A stretch of DNA of 64,000 nucleotides, from the NCBI GenBank assembly GCA_903885665.1, contig CAISJL010000064.1, positions 17,268-81,267 of the forward strand. The letters are read 5' to 3'. The position numbers were made by a program, and so were the translations under genes. The notes under the pieces were generated by a model. That model was not told the DNA's origin, made no database searches, and was given only the letters and a program-made list of their open reading frames with translations. The stretch is from an uncultured beta proteobacterium. GTDB lineage: Bacteria; Pseudomonadota; Gammaproteobacteria; Burkholderiales; SG8-41. This document shows, in pieces, positions 1-8,149 of this stretch. How positions within the stretch are numbered: position 1 is the stretch's first letter; the number at the start of each line of letters is the position of its first letter.

Positions 1-203
1 TGGGCTTTGATGGCAATATGGATACAAATATCGCTATTCGTACCTTGGTGAATTCTCATGGCCAGGTGCGCCTATGGGCCGGGGGCGGAATTGTGGCGGA
101 TTCACAATGTCAGGACGAGTATCAAGAGACCTTTGATAAGGCTGCCGCTTTGCTGGCAGTTTTACAGCAAAGCACAGAGGTGGCTATTGCTGGCGGTAGC
201 TAA
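1..203 (+). CDS. pabB: PabB-like chorismate-binding enzyme, C-terminal fragment
   Basis: Only the last ~66 codons are in the window; the frame is open from base 3 and ends at TAA 201-203. The peptide Asp-Gly-Asn-Met-Asp-Thr-Asn-Ile-Ala-Ile-Arg-Thr followed by Ala-Gly-Gly-Gly-Ile-Val-Ala-Asp-Ser matches the conserved C-terminal block of aminodeoxychorismate synthase component I and anthranilate synthase (chorismate-binding family). 'MDxNIAIRT' favours PabB, which makes 4-amino-4-deoxychorismate for folate, over TrpE. The body of the gene is upstream of the window, so a fusion to an aminotransferase or lyase domain cannot be excluded at the N-terminal side. Confidence 0.75.
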   Translation, partial: GFDGNMDTNIAIRTLVNSHGQVRLWAGGGIVADSQCQDEYQETFDKAAALLAVLQQSTEVAIAGGS

Positions 204-397
204 ATGGGTATTGTCTTCAAACTGCAACAAACTGCGACTATCCTTCACTTAGCGTGATTGAGTTGCGTACTGCAAGACCTTAGTCAACTACAGTATTTAG
301 ACCAACATTCACACGCTTTGGACGATGCGTCATGGTCAGCATGGATACTGATGGCTGGGGTGCGTCATATGACTAGACTTTTGAGAATGGAATTGCA

Positions 398-2320
398 ATG
401 TCGAGTGAAGATCTAGAGCCGATTGTAAATCAATCGAATAACCCGAGTTTTTTTGATGTTTTAGAGCAGCGTCTTTCGCGACGTCAGTGGTTAAGCACTG
501 TTGCTGCGGGTGCTGCAATTCAGATGATGCCGATGGCGTTTGTCGAGGCCGCCACGCCCAGCGCAGTGGGTTCAACCTTGGGCTTCCGTAGTGTTGCGGT
601 ATCTACTGCTGATCACATTCAAGTGCCAGAGGGTTATATCGCCGAAGTGTTCTATCGCTGGGGAGATGCCATTGGTCATGTCCAAGGCAATCCTGAATTT
701 AAGCCTGATGCCAGCAATAGCGCCCAAGACCAAGCGTTACAAGCCGGTATGCATCACGATGGCATTCATTTCTTCCCGTTGCCCTTGGGTAGTCAACGCT
801 CAGACCACGGTTTGCTGGTGTTAAATCATGAGTATACCGATGAAGGTTTGTTACACACCGACGGCATGGAGCCGCTGAGCGCTGAAAAAGTGTTGAAATC
901 ACAACATGCGCACGGCGTCTCAGTGATTGAGGTGCGACAGCAGGCAGGTCAATGGGTTGTGGTGCGGCCTTCAAAGTATGCGCGGCGCATTACAGCAGTG
1001 ACGCCAATGCGTATTGCAGGGCCGGCAGCCAGTGATCAAGCGATGCGCACGCAGGCTGATCCGCAAGGGCTTGAAGTATTCGGCACGATGAATAATTGTG
1101 CGCATGGCTTTACGCCATGGGGTACTTATTTGACTTGTGAGGAAAACTGGGATGGCTATTTTGTGAATGGCGGCACCATTACCGCTGATCAAAAGCGCAA
1201 TGGTATTAATGCCAAGGGTCGCAGCATTGGTTGGGATAAGTTCGATGAGCGTTTTAATGTGGCGCGCCATCCGAATGAAGCGAATCGCTTTGGTTGGGTA
1301 GTCGAGATTGATCCCTTCGACCCGCAATCGAAGCCGGTGAAACGGACAACCCTAGGTCGGTTTGGTCACGAAGGGGCAAAAACCGTATTGGCAAAAGATG
1401 GCCGCGTAGTGGTGTATTTGGGTGATGACCGAGCATTTGAATATATTTATAAATTTGTCTCGCGTGATCGTTACAACCCGCGCGATAGACGCGCTAACAT
1501 GAATTTACTGGATCATGGCACTTTGTACGTGGCGCAATTTGATGCTGATGGATCGGGACGTTGGATTGCCTTGACCCATGGTGCTAATGGACTCACCACA
1601 GAAGCAGGCTTTCAGAGTCAGGCTGATATTTTGATACGTACTCGATCCGCTGGCGATGTGGTGGGTGCAACCAAGATGGATAGGCCAGAGTGGATTGCAG
1701 TGCACCCGAACACCAATGAAGTGTATTGCACGCTCACCAACAATGCTGGACGTGGTGCAACTAGCATGCCAGGAGTAGATGCCGCCAACCCACGAGTCAA
1801 TAATGCGTTCGGTCAGATTGTACGCTGGCGAGAGGCGGGTAATGATCCTGCAGCATTAGCCCTCAATTGGGATTTATTTGTGATGGCAGGCGATGCACAG
1901 CATCCCGAAGCGGCACGACAAGGCAACATTAATGGCGATTCATTTGGCAGCCCTGATGGCTTATGGTTTGATCCGCGCGGCGTATTATGGATACAAACCG
2001 ACGTCTCCACTTCAACTTTGAATCGCGGGCATTATGAGCGATTAGGCAATAATATGATGTTGGCAGCCGATATTAAAACACGTGAGATTCGGCGCTTTTT
2101 AACAGGACCCAAAGGCTGCGAAATAACGGGGGTTATTACCACTCCTGATGCCCGCACTATGTTTATCAATATACAGCACCCAGGTGAACCCAGTAACGAG
2201 CGCAGTGATCCTAAACACCCCAAAGCGGTCAGCGCTTGGCCTGAAGGCGAGGCGGGTGGGCGCCCGCGATCAGCTACTGTGCTGATACGCAAGCGCGATG
2301 GTGGCGTCATCGGTACCTAG
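398..2320 (+). CDS. phoX: PhoX-type alkaline phosphatase, Tat-exported
   Basis: 640 aa protein of the PhoX (DUF839) family, calcium/iron-dependent phosphomonoesterases that release phosphate from organic esters outside the cytoplasm. A twin-arginine motif, SRRQWLS at residues 27-33, is followed by a hydrophobic Ala/Met-rich stretch to about residue 50, so export by Tat is expected. Seen family hallmarks are an Asn-His-Glu-Tyr-Thr block near residue 143 and Cys234 followed by HGFTPWGTYLTCEENW, with the Cys-Glu-Glu-Asn group at 247-250. The gene ends before a strong terminator, so it is probably transcribed alone. It is the first gene of a phosphate-stress block. A clear RBS is not seen, but the next Met codons lie inside the Tat region, so this start is preferred. 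Confidence 0.88.
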   Translation: MSSEDLEPIVNQSNNPSFFDVLEQRLSRRQWLSTVAAGAAIQMMPMAFVEAATPSAVGSTLGFRSVAVSTADHIQVPEGYIAEVFYRWGDAIGHVQGNPEFKPDASNSAQDQALQAGMHHDGIHFFPLPLGSQRSDHGLLVLNHEYTDEGLLHTDGMEPLSAEKVLKSQHAHGVSVIEVRQQAGQWVVVRPSKYARRITAVTPMRIAGPAASDQAMRTQADPQGLEVFGTMNNCAHGFTPWGTYLTCEENWDGYFVNGGTITADQKRNGINAKGRSIGWDKFDERFNVARHPNEANRFGWVVEIDPFDPQSKPVKRTTLGRFGHEGAKTVLAKDGRVVVYLGDDRAFEYIYKFVSRDRYNPRDRRANMNLLDHGTLYVAQFDADGSGRWIALTHGANGLTTEAGFQSQADILIRTRSAGDVVGATKMDRPEWIAVHPNTNEVYCTLTNNAGRGATSMPGVDAANPRVNNAFGQIVRWREAGNDPAALALNWDLFVMAGDAQHPEAARQGNINGDSFGSPDGLWFDPRGVLWIQTDVSTSTLNRGHYERLGNNMMLAADIKTREIRRFLTGPKGCEITGVITTPDARTMFINIQHPGEPSNERSDPKHPKAVSAWPEGEAGGRPRSATVLIRKRDGGVIGT

Positions 2321-2392
2321 TAATGTCATTGTCTAAGTAGGTATTTAATCGACATCCTTTATTTCCCTGCATTTTTTTGGGAATGGGTTGTG

Positions 2393-2428
2393 AAAACGGC
2401 AAACAGGTGGTGACTGTTTGCCGTTTTT
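2393..2428 (+). terminator. Rho-independent terminator after phoX
   Basis: A perfect 14-bp stem (2393-2406 pairing with 2414-2427) with a 7-nt loop GTGGTGA ends in a run of five T. It is 72 bp after the phoX stop codon and 48 bp before the Pho-box-like array of the next gene, so it separates the two transcription units. Confidence 0.9.
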
Positions 2429-2475
2429 CATGCGTAAGTATAGTGCTGATCAGTCAAATAATCTGATTCGTAAAG

Positions 2476-2531
2476 CGTTCATCAAATTGTCGTAAAAATT
2501 TCATCGTTACTTCATTGGAGAGGGCTAGCAT
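2476..2531 (+). promoter_or_regulatory. Candidate PhoB box array and -10 upstream of btaA
   Basis: Four 7-mers recur every 11 bp: CGTTCAT (2476), TTGTCGT (2487), ATTTCAT (2498) and ACTTCAT (2509), each followed by a 4-nt spacer. The PhoB consensus is CTGTCAT repeated at 11 bp. The individual matches are only 4-5 of 7, but the phasing is exact. The last repeat ends 10 bp before a TAGCAT that could serve as -10 (2526-2531), the spacing typical of PhoB-activated promoters that lack a -35. The btaA start is 29 bp further on. Confidence 0.5.
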
Positions 2532-2560
2532 CAACCCATCATTTTTATCGGGAAAATAAT

Positions 2561-3835
2561 ATGCAAACGGCTATTGATCAAGGCAGTCATCCTATTCAAA
2601 ACAATCCGAACCGTGTGAATGAAGGGCGCTCCAGAGAGTTGCTCAATCATGCAGTGTTTGGTCATAAAGAAGAGGTGACAATCACAGAGCGTATTTTTGC
2701 GTATTGGTTTAGGCGCTTGGTATACACCCAGATTTGGGAGGATCCTGTGGTGGATATGGCTGCATTGAATGTGCAACCCAGTGACCATATCGTAACCATT
2801 GCATCTGGTGGTTGTAACGCGTTGTCGTATTTAACCGGAGGCGCTGCACAGGTTACGGCGGTGGACTTAAATCACGCCCACGTGTGTTTAGTGAAGCTGA
2901 AGATTGCGGCGGTGGAGGGATTAACTAATCATGCAGATTTTTTTCAACTATTTGGAATGGCAAATACTGCCGCCAATACACGCCTATATCAGCAAAAAAT
3001 AGCACATCTGCTGGACGATGATGCGCGTGAGTATTGGGAGGGTGGCCCGCTGGGCTTTAAGCGTATTCGAATGTTTGCAAAAGGGTTTTATAAGTATGGT
3101 TTGCTGGGGCAAATTATTGGGATTTTACATTTGGCCGCAAGAATTAAAGGCGTAAAATTAGAGGAATTGTTGCAGCAGCCGGATTTAGCGAGCCAGGAGA
3201 AATGGTTTGATGAAAAAGTAGCAGCAATTTTTGACTCCAAACTAGTGAAGCGTTTATGTACCAGTCCTTTGGCACTTTATAACCTAGGCATTCCCCCGAG
3301 CCAGCATCAAGCGTTGTGCGAGGACCAGCCACTACAAATGGCAGAGGTTTTGAAAGAACGTGCTCGACGGATTGCAACTGTGACTCCGGTTAGAGAGAAT
3401 TATTTCGCATGGCAAGCCTACGGACGCCGCTATGATGTGACGGGCAATAGTGCATTGCCACCGTATTTGATGCGAGAGAATTATTTCCAATTGCGAGATT
3501 CAATTAATCGTCTATCCATTACGCAGAGCAATATTCGTCAAGCATTAACGGCTTGCGCCGAGCAATCTGTAGATGCAGTGGTGTTGCTAGATGCGCAAGA
3601 TTGGATGTCGCCAACAGAGATTACTTTGCTATGGCAAGAGATTACCCGTACCGCAAAACCGGGTGCACGGGTGATTTTTAGAACTGCAGGGATAGCCTCC
3701 CCAGTGGATGCTTGCTTGACTGGCGGCCTGGAGGGGCGTTGGGTAAAAGACATTGATGTATCTGCTGAGGCGAGCTTAAAAGATCGCTCAGGGATCTATG
3801 GTGGATTTCATTTATATCGCTTGCAGGCGCAGTAA
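2561..3835 (+). CDS. btaA: BtaA-like S-adenosylmethionine:diacylglycerol 3-amino-3-carboxypropyltransferase
   Basis: 424 aa, DUF3419 family, close to the usual BtaA length (about 410). BtaA transfers the 3-amino-3-carboxypropyl group of SAM to diacylglycerol, giving diacylglyceryl-homoserine, the first step to phosphorus-free betaine lipid. Visible hallmarks are the LVYTQIWEDP motif near residue 50-60, a Rossmann SAM-binding loop Ser-Gly-Gly-Cys-Asn (82-86) and Val-Asp-Leu-Asn-His (101-105). The stop overlaps the next start as TAATG, so the two are translationally coupled. The usual partner BtaB (N-methyltransferase) is not adjacent. The Pho-like promoter upstream and PhoX/PlcP neighbours fit phosphate-limitation lipid remodelling. 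Family call is strong; exact product is inferred. Confidence 0.82.
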   Translation: MQTAIDQGSHPIQNNPNRVNEGRSRELLNHAVFGHKEEVTITERIFAYWFRRLVYTQIWEDPVVDMAALNVQPSDHIVTIASGGCNALSYLTGGAAQVTAVDLNHAHVCLVKLKIAAVEGLTNHADFFQLFGMANTAANTRLYQQKIAHLLDDDAREYWEGGPLGFKRIRMFAKGFYKYGLLGQIIGILHLAARIKGVKLEELLQQPDLASQEKWFDEKVAAIFDSKLVKRLCTSPLALYNLGIPPSQHQALCEDQPLQMAEVLKERARRIATVTPVRENYFAWQAYGRRYDVTGNSALPPYLMRENYFQLRDSINRLSITQSNIRQALTACAEQSVDAVVLLDAQDWMSPTEITLLWQEITRTAKPGARVIFRTAGIASPVDACLTGGLEGRWVKDIDVSAEASLKDRSGIYGGFHLYRLQAQ

Positions 3836-4869
3836 TGACGCATTGGCCAGATGCACAATTGTCGAGCTGGATTGGTAATGCTGGCGCTGAGATTGAACGG
3901 CTAGGGGTTGCGCGAATTGCCGTCACTCGCACCCAAACGCCACGCATTAAATTTGCAACCTATATTCATTCTTTACGGAGTGCATGGTTTGATTATGCGG
4001 CGCATGAGTTGGCAGATCGACAGTTTTTAGCGATGAGCATGCGGACGATGGGTTGGTTGGCAAAGCAATTAGGGCTAGATCAGGTGGTGCTTGTCGGTAA
4101 TGACCCGATATCTACAAATATATGGGATGCAAGCACCCAATTGCATATTGCTCAATTATGTAGATTGTTATTAGGGCAATGCCCTCAGCAATACATTGGC
4201 GTGCGCAACCTGGTACCTAAATATCACGCAGAACTAATGGATGCACTGAGTGCGATGGGGTTTTATCGGCTTCCGGCGCGGGTGATTTATGAATTTGATT
4301 GTCGATCTGCTCTGAAAAATAGGGCGTCTCATCTGCAACGTGATCGCACCTTGTTGCGTAAGTGTGCGCTGGAAGTGTCGATTCAAACAACACTCAACGT
4401 GTATCAGGCACGGCAACTATGTGCGCTATACAGAAGTATTTATGTAGAAAAGCACAGTGCGCTTAATCCGCAATACACTGAGCAGTTTTTTATGGATATG
4501 GTGAATTCGGGTCTTATGCAGTGTTTGTTGCTGCAGGATGTCAATGGCGTGGTCATGGCATTTGCATTAATGTATCAAGTGGAGAGCACGCTCACAGTGC
4601 CGGCATTAGGGTATGAGGTGCTGGTTAAGGGTTTGTATCGCATGTTATTTGCCGCGATTATGAACCATGTAGAGTCGCATCAGTTATTGTTAAACTATAG
4701 CTCTGGTGCTGGAGATTTTAAGCGCAAGCGCGGTGCTCAAGCGGTGTTGGAATATACCATGCTGCGCGCTCCATCACAGAATAACCGGATCAGTCGTTTG
4801 ATTTTGTCTTCAGTCGCTCAGTACGCGCATCGGGTGAGTAGTGCAAATCTAATTGCACTAGGGGCTTAA
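3835..4869 (+). CDS. GNAT/FemAB-like acyltransferase, coupled to btaA
   Basis: 344 aa, no signal peptide. The C-terminal third looks like a GNAT-fold acyltransferase of the FemAB-like (Acetyltransf_6) type: an EKHSALNPQY region, a central beta-strand segment CLLLQDVNGVVMAFAL and a final LNYSSGAGDFKRKRGA block at about 286-301. The N-terminal half is not recognised beyond being compact and soluble. It starts inside the btaA stop codon (TAATG), so it probably acts in the same pathway. One inference is N-acylation of the homoserine-type headgroup or another lipid amine, in place of BtaB methylation; acyl transfer to a different substrate is equally possible. Specific function unknown. Confidence 0.65.
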   Translation: MTHWPDAQLSSWIGNAGAEIERLGVARIAVTRTQTPRIKFATYIHSLRSAWFDYAAHELADRQFLAMSMRTMGWLAKQLGLDQVVLVGNDPISTNIWDASTQLHIAQLCRLLLGQCPQQYIGVRNLVPKYHAELMDALSAMGFYRLPARVIYEFDCRSALKNRASHLQRDRTLLRKCALEVSIQTTLNVYQARQLCALYRSIYVEKHSALNPQYTEQFFMDMVNSGLMQCLLLQDVNGVVMAFALMYQVESTLTVPALGYEVLVKGLYRMLFAAIMNHVESHQLLLNYSSGAGDFKRKRGAQAVLEYTMLRAPSQNNRISRLILSSVAQYAHRVSSANLIALGA

Positions 4870-4944
4870 ATTAAAAATAAAATAAAATAAAAATTAAATT
4901 TTTTAATCAGTATCTGTGTTATGCCTGTGTTATGTATTTGTTGC

Positions 4945-4980
4945 ATGACAATGATGACAATGATGACAATGATGTCAATG
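4945..4980 (+). repeat. 9-bp tandem repeat ATGACAATG
   Basis: Three perfect tandem copies of ATGACAATG (4945-4953, 4954-4962, 4963-4971) and a fourth with one change, ATGTCAATG (4972-4980). The outer copy forms a 15-bp inverted repeat with the plcP Pho box: TTGCATGACAATGAT at 4941-4955 against ATCATTGTCATGCAA at 4996-5010. The reverse strand of the array reads TTGTCAT every 9 bp, so it resembles Pho half-sites with the wrong phase. Confidence 0.9.
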
Positions 4981-5022
4981 TGATATCAATGTCATATCAT
5001 TGTCATGCAATGTATTTATCAT
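4978..5022 (+). promoter_or_regulatory. Candidate PhoB box and -10 for plcP
   Basis: Three 7-mers at exact 11-bp spacing with an identical ATCA spacer: ATGTGAT (4978), ATGTCAT (4989) and TTGTCAT (5000). The last two each match the CTGTCAT consensus at 6 of 7. TATCAT (5017-5022) follows after 10 bp and is a 5/6 match to a -10 element, the same 10-bp gap seen at the btaA promoter. The transcription start would fall near 5029. Confidence 0.65.
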
Positions 5023-5028
5023 CGATAC

Positions 5029-5958
5029 ATGCCTTCTGAAACAGTATTATCCAAAGTTAACCCATCCGAAACCGCGTCATCTGAAACTGCGGCCAGTGCA
5101 GAGCTTGAACCATCGATCGTTGTGCGCACAATCTGGATTTCAGATTTGCATTTAGGCACTCCTGGTTGTCAAGCAGATGCATTGTTACATTTCTTAAGAG
5201 TCACCGAATGCGAAACGTTGTATTTGGTTGGCGATATTATTGATGGCTGGCAATTGCGACGCAATTGGTATTGGCCTCAGGCCCATAACGATGTCATTCA
5301 AAAAATATTACGTAAAGCACGTAAAGGCACAAAAGTGATTTTTGTGCCAGGTAACCACGATGAATTTGCCCGTAAGTATGTTGCGCATAATTTTGGTGGC
5401 GTCGATGTGCTTGAAGATTGTATACATCAGACAGTTGATGGTCGACGCTTATGGGTTACGCATGGAGATTTATTCGATTGCGTGGCGCAATATGCCAAAT
5501 GGTTGGCGTATCTTGGCGATATGGCTTACGAATTCACTTTGAAAGTGAACCAGCGTTTTAATTCTTTGCGCGCACGCTTGGGTATGCCGTATTGGAGCTT
5601 ATCTAAATTCTTAAAATTCAAAGTGAAAGGTGCTGTTAACTACGTGGGTAATTTTGAAGAGGCGGTTGCGCATGAAGCGCGTAAACGCAATGTACATGGT
5701 GTGGTTTGCGGCCATATTCACCATGCTGAGATCAGACAGATCGATGGTATGTTGTATTGCAATGATGGAGATTGGGTAGAGAGCATGACCGCCTTGGTAG
5801 AGCATTATGATGGACGGTTAGAAATTCTGGATCACAGTGCGTATGCCAGACATTTGGAGTCGGCGGTAGTTGAAAATGAATTTGATCAGCGCTTGGTCGA
5901 TACTGGCGCTATTTCCAAAACTGCACCTGTATCGGTATCAGAAGTATTGGTTCGCTAG
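5029..5958 (+). CDS. plcP: PlcP-like metallophosphoesterase (phospholipase C of lipid remodelling)
   Basis: 309 aa from this ATG, calcineurin-like metallophosphoesterase related to LpxH. All metal-binding motifs are present: Asp39-x-His41 (SDLHLG), Gly68-Asp69 (GDIIDGW), Gly108-Asn-His-Asp111, His145-Gly-Asp147 and GHIHH 228-232. The sequence around YLVGDIIDGWQLRRNWYWPQ resembles PlcP of rhizobia and marine alphaproteobacteria, which hydrolyses phosphatidylcholine and other phospholipids to diacylglycerol under phosphate limitation. That diacylglycerol would be the BtaA substrate. LpxH is the main alternative. An upstream ATG at 5005 lies inside the Pho box, so 5029 is chosen; with the predicted promoter the mRNA would be nearly leaderless and no Shine-Dalgarno is visible. 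Confidence 0.8.
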   Translation: MPSETVLSKVNPSETASSETAASAELEPSIVVRTIWISDLHLGTPGCQADALLHFLRVTECETLYLVGDIIDGWQLRRNWYWPQAHNDVIQKILRKARKGTKVIFVPGNHDEFARKYVAHNFGGVDVLEDCIHQTVDGRRLWVTHGDLFDCVAQYAKWLAYLGDMAYEFTLKVNQRFNSLRARLGMPYWSLSKFLKFKVKGAVNYVGNFEEAVAHEARKRNVHGVVCGHIHHAEIRQIDGMLYCNDGDWVESMTALVEHYDGRLEILDHSAYARHLESAVVENEFDQRLVDTGAISKTAPVSVSEVLVR

Positions 5959-6128
5959 GCGAGCAGCGTGTTGCTGCGCTCAGCACTAAGATAATGTATC
6001 GATTGTTGAGCTGATTTTGCGGCATAATATCAGGCTTCTGAATCTGCTAAATCTCTGCTACGCGTGGTTTGCACATCATTTAAGATGTTTGGCATGAATC
6101 TTGATTGTTATCAAATAAGGATTTAGCC

Positions 6129-6518
6129 ATGTCTGTGATTAATTTAACTGTAGAGTCTTTTCCTCGTACGATAGAGGGCGATCGTATTGTAGTCATTGAC
6201 TTTTGGGCGTCTTGGTGTGGTCCGTGTATGCAGTTTGCACCGGTGTTTGAAGCGGCCTCTGAGCGGTATCCAGACATGATCTTTGCTAAGGTCGACTCTG
6301 ATGCAGAGTCAGCGTTGTCCTCGCATTTTGCCATTCGCTCCATTCCAACTTTGATGATTTTTCGTGAAAAAATTATTGTGTTTATGCAAGCGGGCGCATT
6401 AATGCCAGCGCAACTCGATGCGGTGCTCGATCAAGTAGCGGCCTTGGATATGGACGAAGTGCGTCGTGATGTGGCTGCGCAAGAGGCCGCTCAACAACAA
6501 ACGCAGTCTCAGCAGTAA
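6129..6518 (+). CDS. Thioredoxin family protein
   Basis: 129 aa cytoplasmic thioredoxin fold. The active site Trp-Cys-Gly-Pro-Cys is at residues 29-33 after a VVIDFWAS strand, and the cis-proline loop appears as SIPTLMIF. It is somewhat longer than a ~108 aa classical TrxA because of a Gln/Ala-rich tail of about 20 residues. The start is ATG 6129, preceded by AAGGAT; an upstream in-frame ATG at 6105 lacks support. It is a disulfide reductase for unknown clients. The neighbouring genes give no clear functional partner. Confidence 0.88.
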   Translation: MSVINLTVESFPRTIEGDRIVVIDFWASWCGPCMQFAPVFEAASERYPDMIFAKVDSDAESALSSHFAIRSIPTLMIFREKIIVFMQAGALMPAQLDAVLDQVAALDMDEVRRDVAAQEAAQQQTQSQQ

Positions 6519-6911
6519 GCTTCGATTCAGCTTGAGGTTCTGCTTTGTGCCATAGTGCCGGCTTAAAAACCCAATAAAATCAAATAGTTATTAATTGCTG
6601 CCGGCTGGTCTGCGCTGTGCGCGGCGATTACGCTAGCGCTGATTAAACCGCTAGGTGGTGATTCGCGTTAGACTATGCGACCCCAGACTGCTCAGTGTAG
6701 AGCGGGTTTGTGATGACGCCAAAGCGTTGTGTGCACAGTACCGGCATTGCATTGAGAAATTGGTGCATCGAGATGGCGCGCACTCACACCGACTTGTTGA
6801 TTGATATCGATTTTATCTTGATACCTTATTCCTTTATTCCTTTATTCCTTTACTCCCTGATTTCCTTAATGCCTACCCCCTTAATATTTTAACGATTGCT
6901 TAGATATTCTC
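6519..6911. other. 393-bp gap between thioredoxin and RND operon
   Basis: No convincing gene. A 60-codon open frame at 6710-6892 has no RBS and no recognisable product. The gap contains one copy (minus-strand sense, 6574-6595) of an AT-rich dispersed motif with core TAACTATTTGATTTTA and, near its end, a short ATTCCTTT tandem repeat. The RND operon promoter is presumably in the last 150 bp, but no confident -35/-10 pair was found. Confidence 0.6.
6828..6851 (+). repeat. 8-bp tandem repeat ATTCCTTT x3
   Basis: Three perfect copies at 6828-6835, 6836-6843 and 6844-6851, followed by degenerate continuation. It ends about 60 bp before the RND adaptor start. Confidence 0.9.
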
Positions 6912-8147
6912 ATGAAGCGTTTATTTTATAGTTTGATTGTGTTGGCCTTATGTGTTGCTGCTGGGTTTACTTGGCAGCATTTCTCTAAATCTAAATCATC
7001 TTCAGCGGCTTCTGCACCAGCAGTAGGTGGTCCGCCACGTGGTTTACCGGTGAAGGCGGAAATGGTGCGCAAGGGTGCTATCGTCGACTCGATTAGTGCA
7101 GTGGGCACCATGCTGGCACAAGAGTCGGTGATGATTCGTCCGGAAATTGATTCGCGTATTGTGAGCATTCATTTTCAAGAAGGTCAGTTGGTGCACAAAG
7201 GTGATTTATTAGTCACATTAGATGCAGCCGAGTCCGAGGCGCAGTTGGCTTCGGCAATTGCTGCAGCCAATTTAAATCGTAGCCGCCTCAAGCGTTCTGA
7301 AGAGCTGCAAGCAAAAAACTTTATTAGCGCCCAAGCTTTAGATGAGGCGCGCGAGAACTTGAATCAAACTGCTGCGCGTGAATCTGAACTCAGAGCCAAG
7401 CTACTCAAAAGTACTATCCGCGCCCCTTTTGATGGTGTGACGGGTTTGCGTCAAGTCAGTCCGGGTGCTTATGTTAAAGCTGGTCAGGATATGGCACGCC
7501 TAGAAGGCATCGGTAGTTTGAAGTTAGACTTCCGTATCCCGGAACTGTATCTACGAAAAATCAGAGTAGGTCTTCATGTAGCGATTACGATGGATGCTTT
7601 CCCGCAAGAGTCGTTTAGCGGAGTGATTAATGCGATTGAACCGGGTATTGATGAGGCAACCCGCACGGTATTGATTCGGGCGCGTGTGGCCAATCCTACC
7701 GGACGCTTAAAGCCTGGGCTATTTGCACGGGTCGAATTGACTTTGGCGCGGCGTGAGCAGGCTTTGATCATTTCCGAGCAAGCCATTATGCCGCGTGGCA
7801 GCGAATGTTTTGTATATGTGATTGAAGAGGGTAAGGTGCGCTTGGTGCCAGTTGAATTAGGTTTACGGCGTCCGGGCGAGGTTGAAATTGTCAAGGGCTT
7901 GACTGCAGGTCAGTCGATTGTGATTGACGGTCAATTGAAGTTGCAAGATGGTGCACCGGTGATGGTCTTGCCAGCGGTTGCGGCTCATGTAGCTAACACG
8001 GTCAATACAGTTCATACGTCCAATGAAGCCAAAGCAGCCAAAGCAGCTAATGGTGCGGCTAGCGGCACCCCTGCTACCTCCCCAGCCGCAGCTACAGCGT
8101 TAGCTCATCAACCACAAGCGACTCAGCCCGCGACACGTAAGCCTTAA
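6912..8147 (+). CDS. RND efflux periplasmic adaptor (membrane fusion protein)
   Basis: 411 aa HlyD/AcrA-family adaptor that bridges an inner-membrane RND pump to an outer-membrane channel. The N-terminus (residues 1-21) is a hydrophobic anchor or signal. Lipoyl/barrel-sandwich halves flank a helical hairpin at about 90-165 (AESEAQLASAIAAANLNRSR onward), and the beta-barrel follows with SPGAYVKAGQDMARLEGIG and RIPELYLRKI. An Ala/Thr-rich, probably disordered tail occupies the last 50 residues. It lies 2 bp upstream of the pump gene, so they form an operon. No outer-membrane factor gene is adjacent, so a shared TolC-like channel is likely. Substrate cannot be told from sequence. Confidence 0.9.
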   Translation: MKRLFYSLIVLALCVAAGFTWQHFSKSKSSSAASAPAVGGPPRGLPVKAEMVRKGAIVDSISAVGTMLAQESVMIRPEIDSRIVSIHFQEGQLVHKGDLLVTLDAAESEAQLASAIAAANLNRSRLKRSEELQAKNFISAQALDEARENLNQTAARESELRAKLLKSTIRAPFDGVTGLRQVSPGAYVKAGQDMARLEGIGSLKLDFRIPELYLRKIRVGLHVAITMDAFPQESFSGVINAIEPGIDEATRTVLIRARVANPTGRLKPGLFARVELTLARREQALIISEQAIMPRGSECFVYVIEEGKVRLVPVELGLRRPGEVEIVKGLTAGQSIVIDGQLKLQDGAPVMVLPAVAAHVANTVNTVHTSNEAKAAKAANGAASGTPATSPAAATALAHQPQATQPATRKP

Positions 8148-8149
8148 TC

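Noticed and set aside
211-244. Possible Pho box upstream of phoX (TTGTCTT, CTGCAAC at 11 bp, TATCCT 10 bp later)
   Set aside because: Only two weak half-sites (about 4-5 of 7), 150 bp before the start codon; the phasing may be chance.
5005-5028. Upstream ATG for the PlcP-like gene
   Set aside because: Lies within the Pho box and -10 region, so it would be upstream of the expected transcription start.
6710-6892. 60-codon open frame before the RND operon
   Set aside because: No RBS, repetitive C-terminal half built from ATTCCTTT repeats, no recognisable product.
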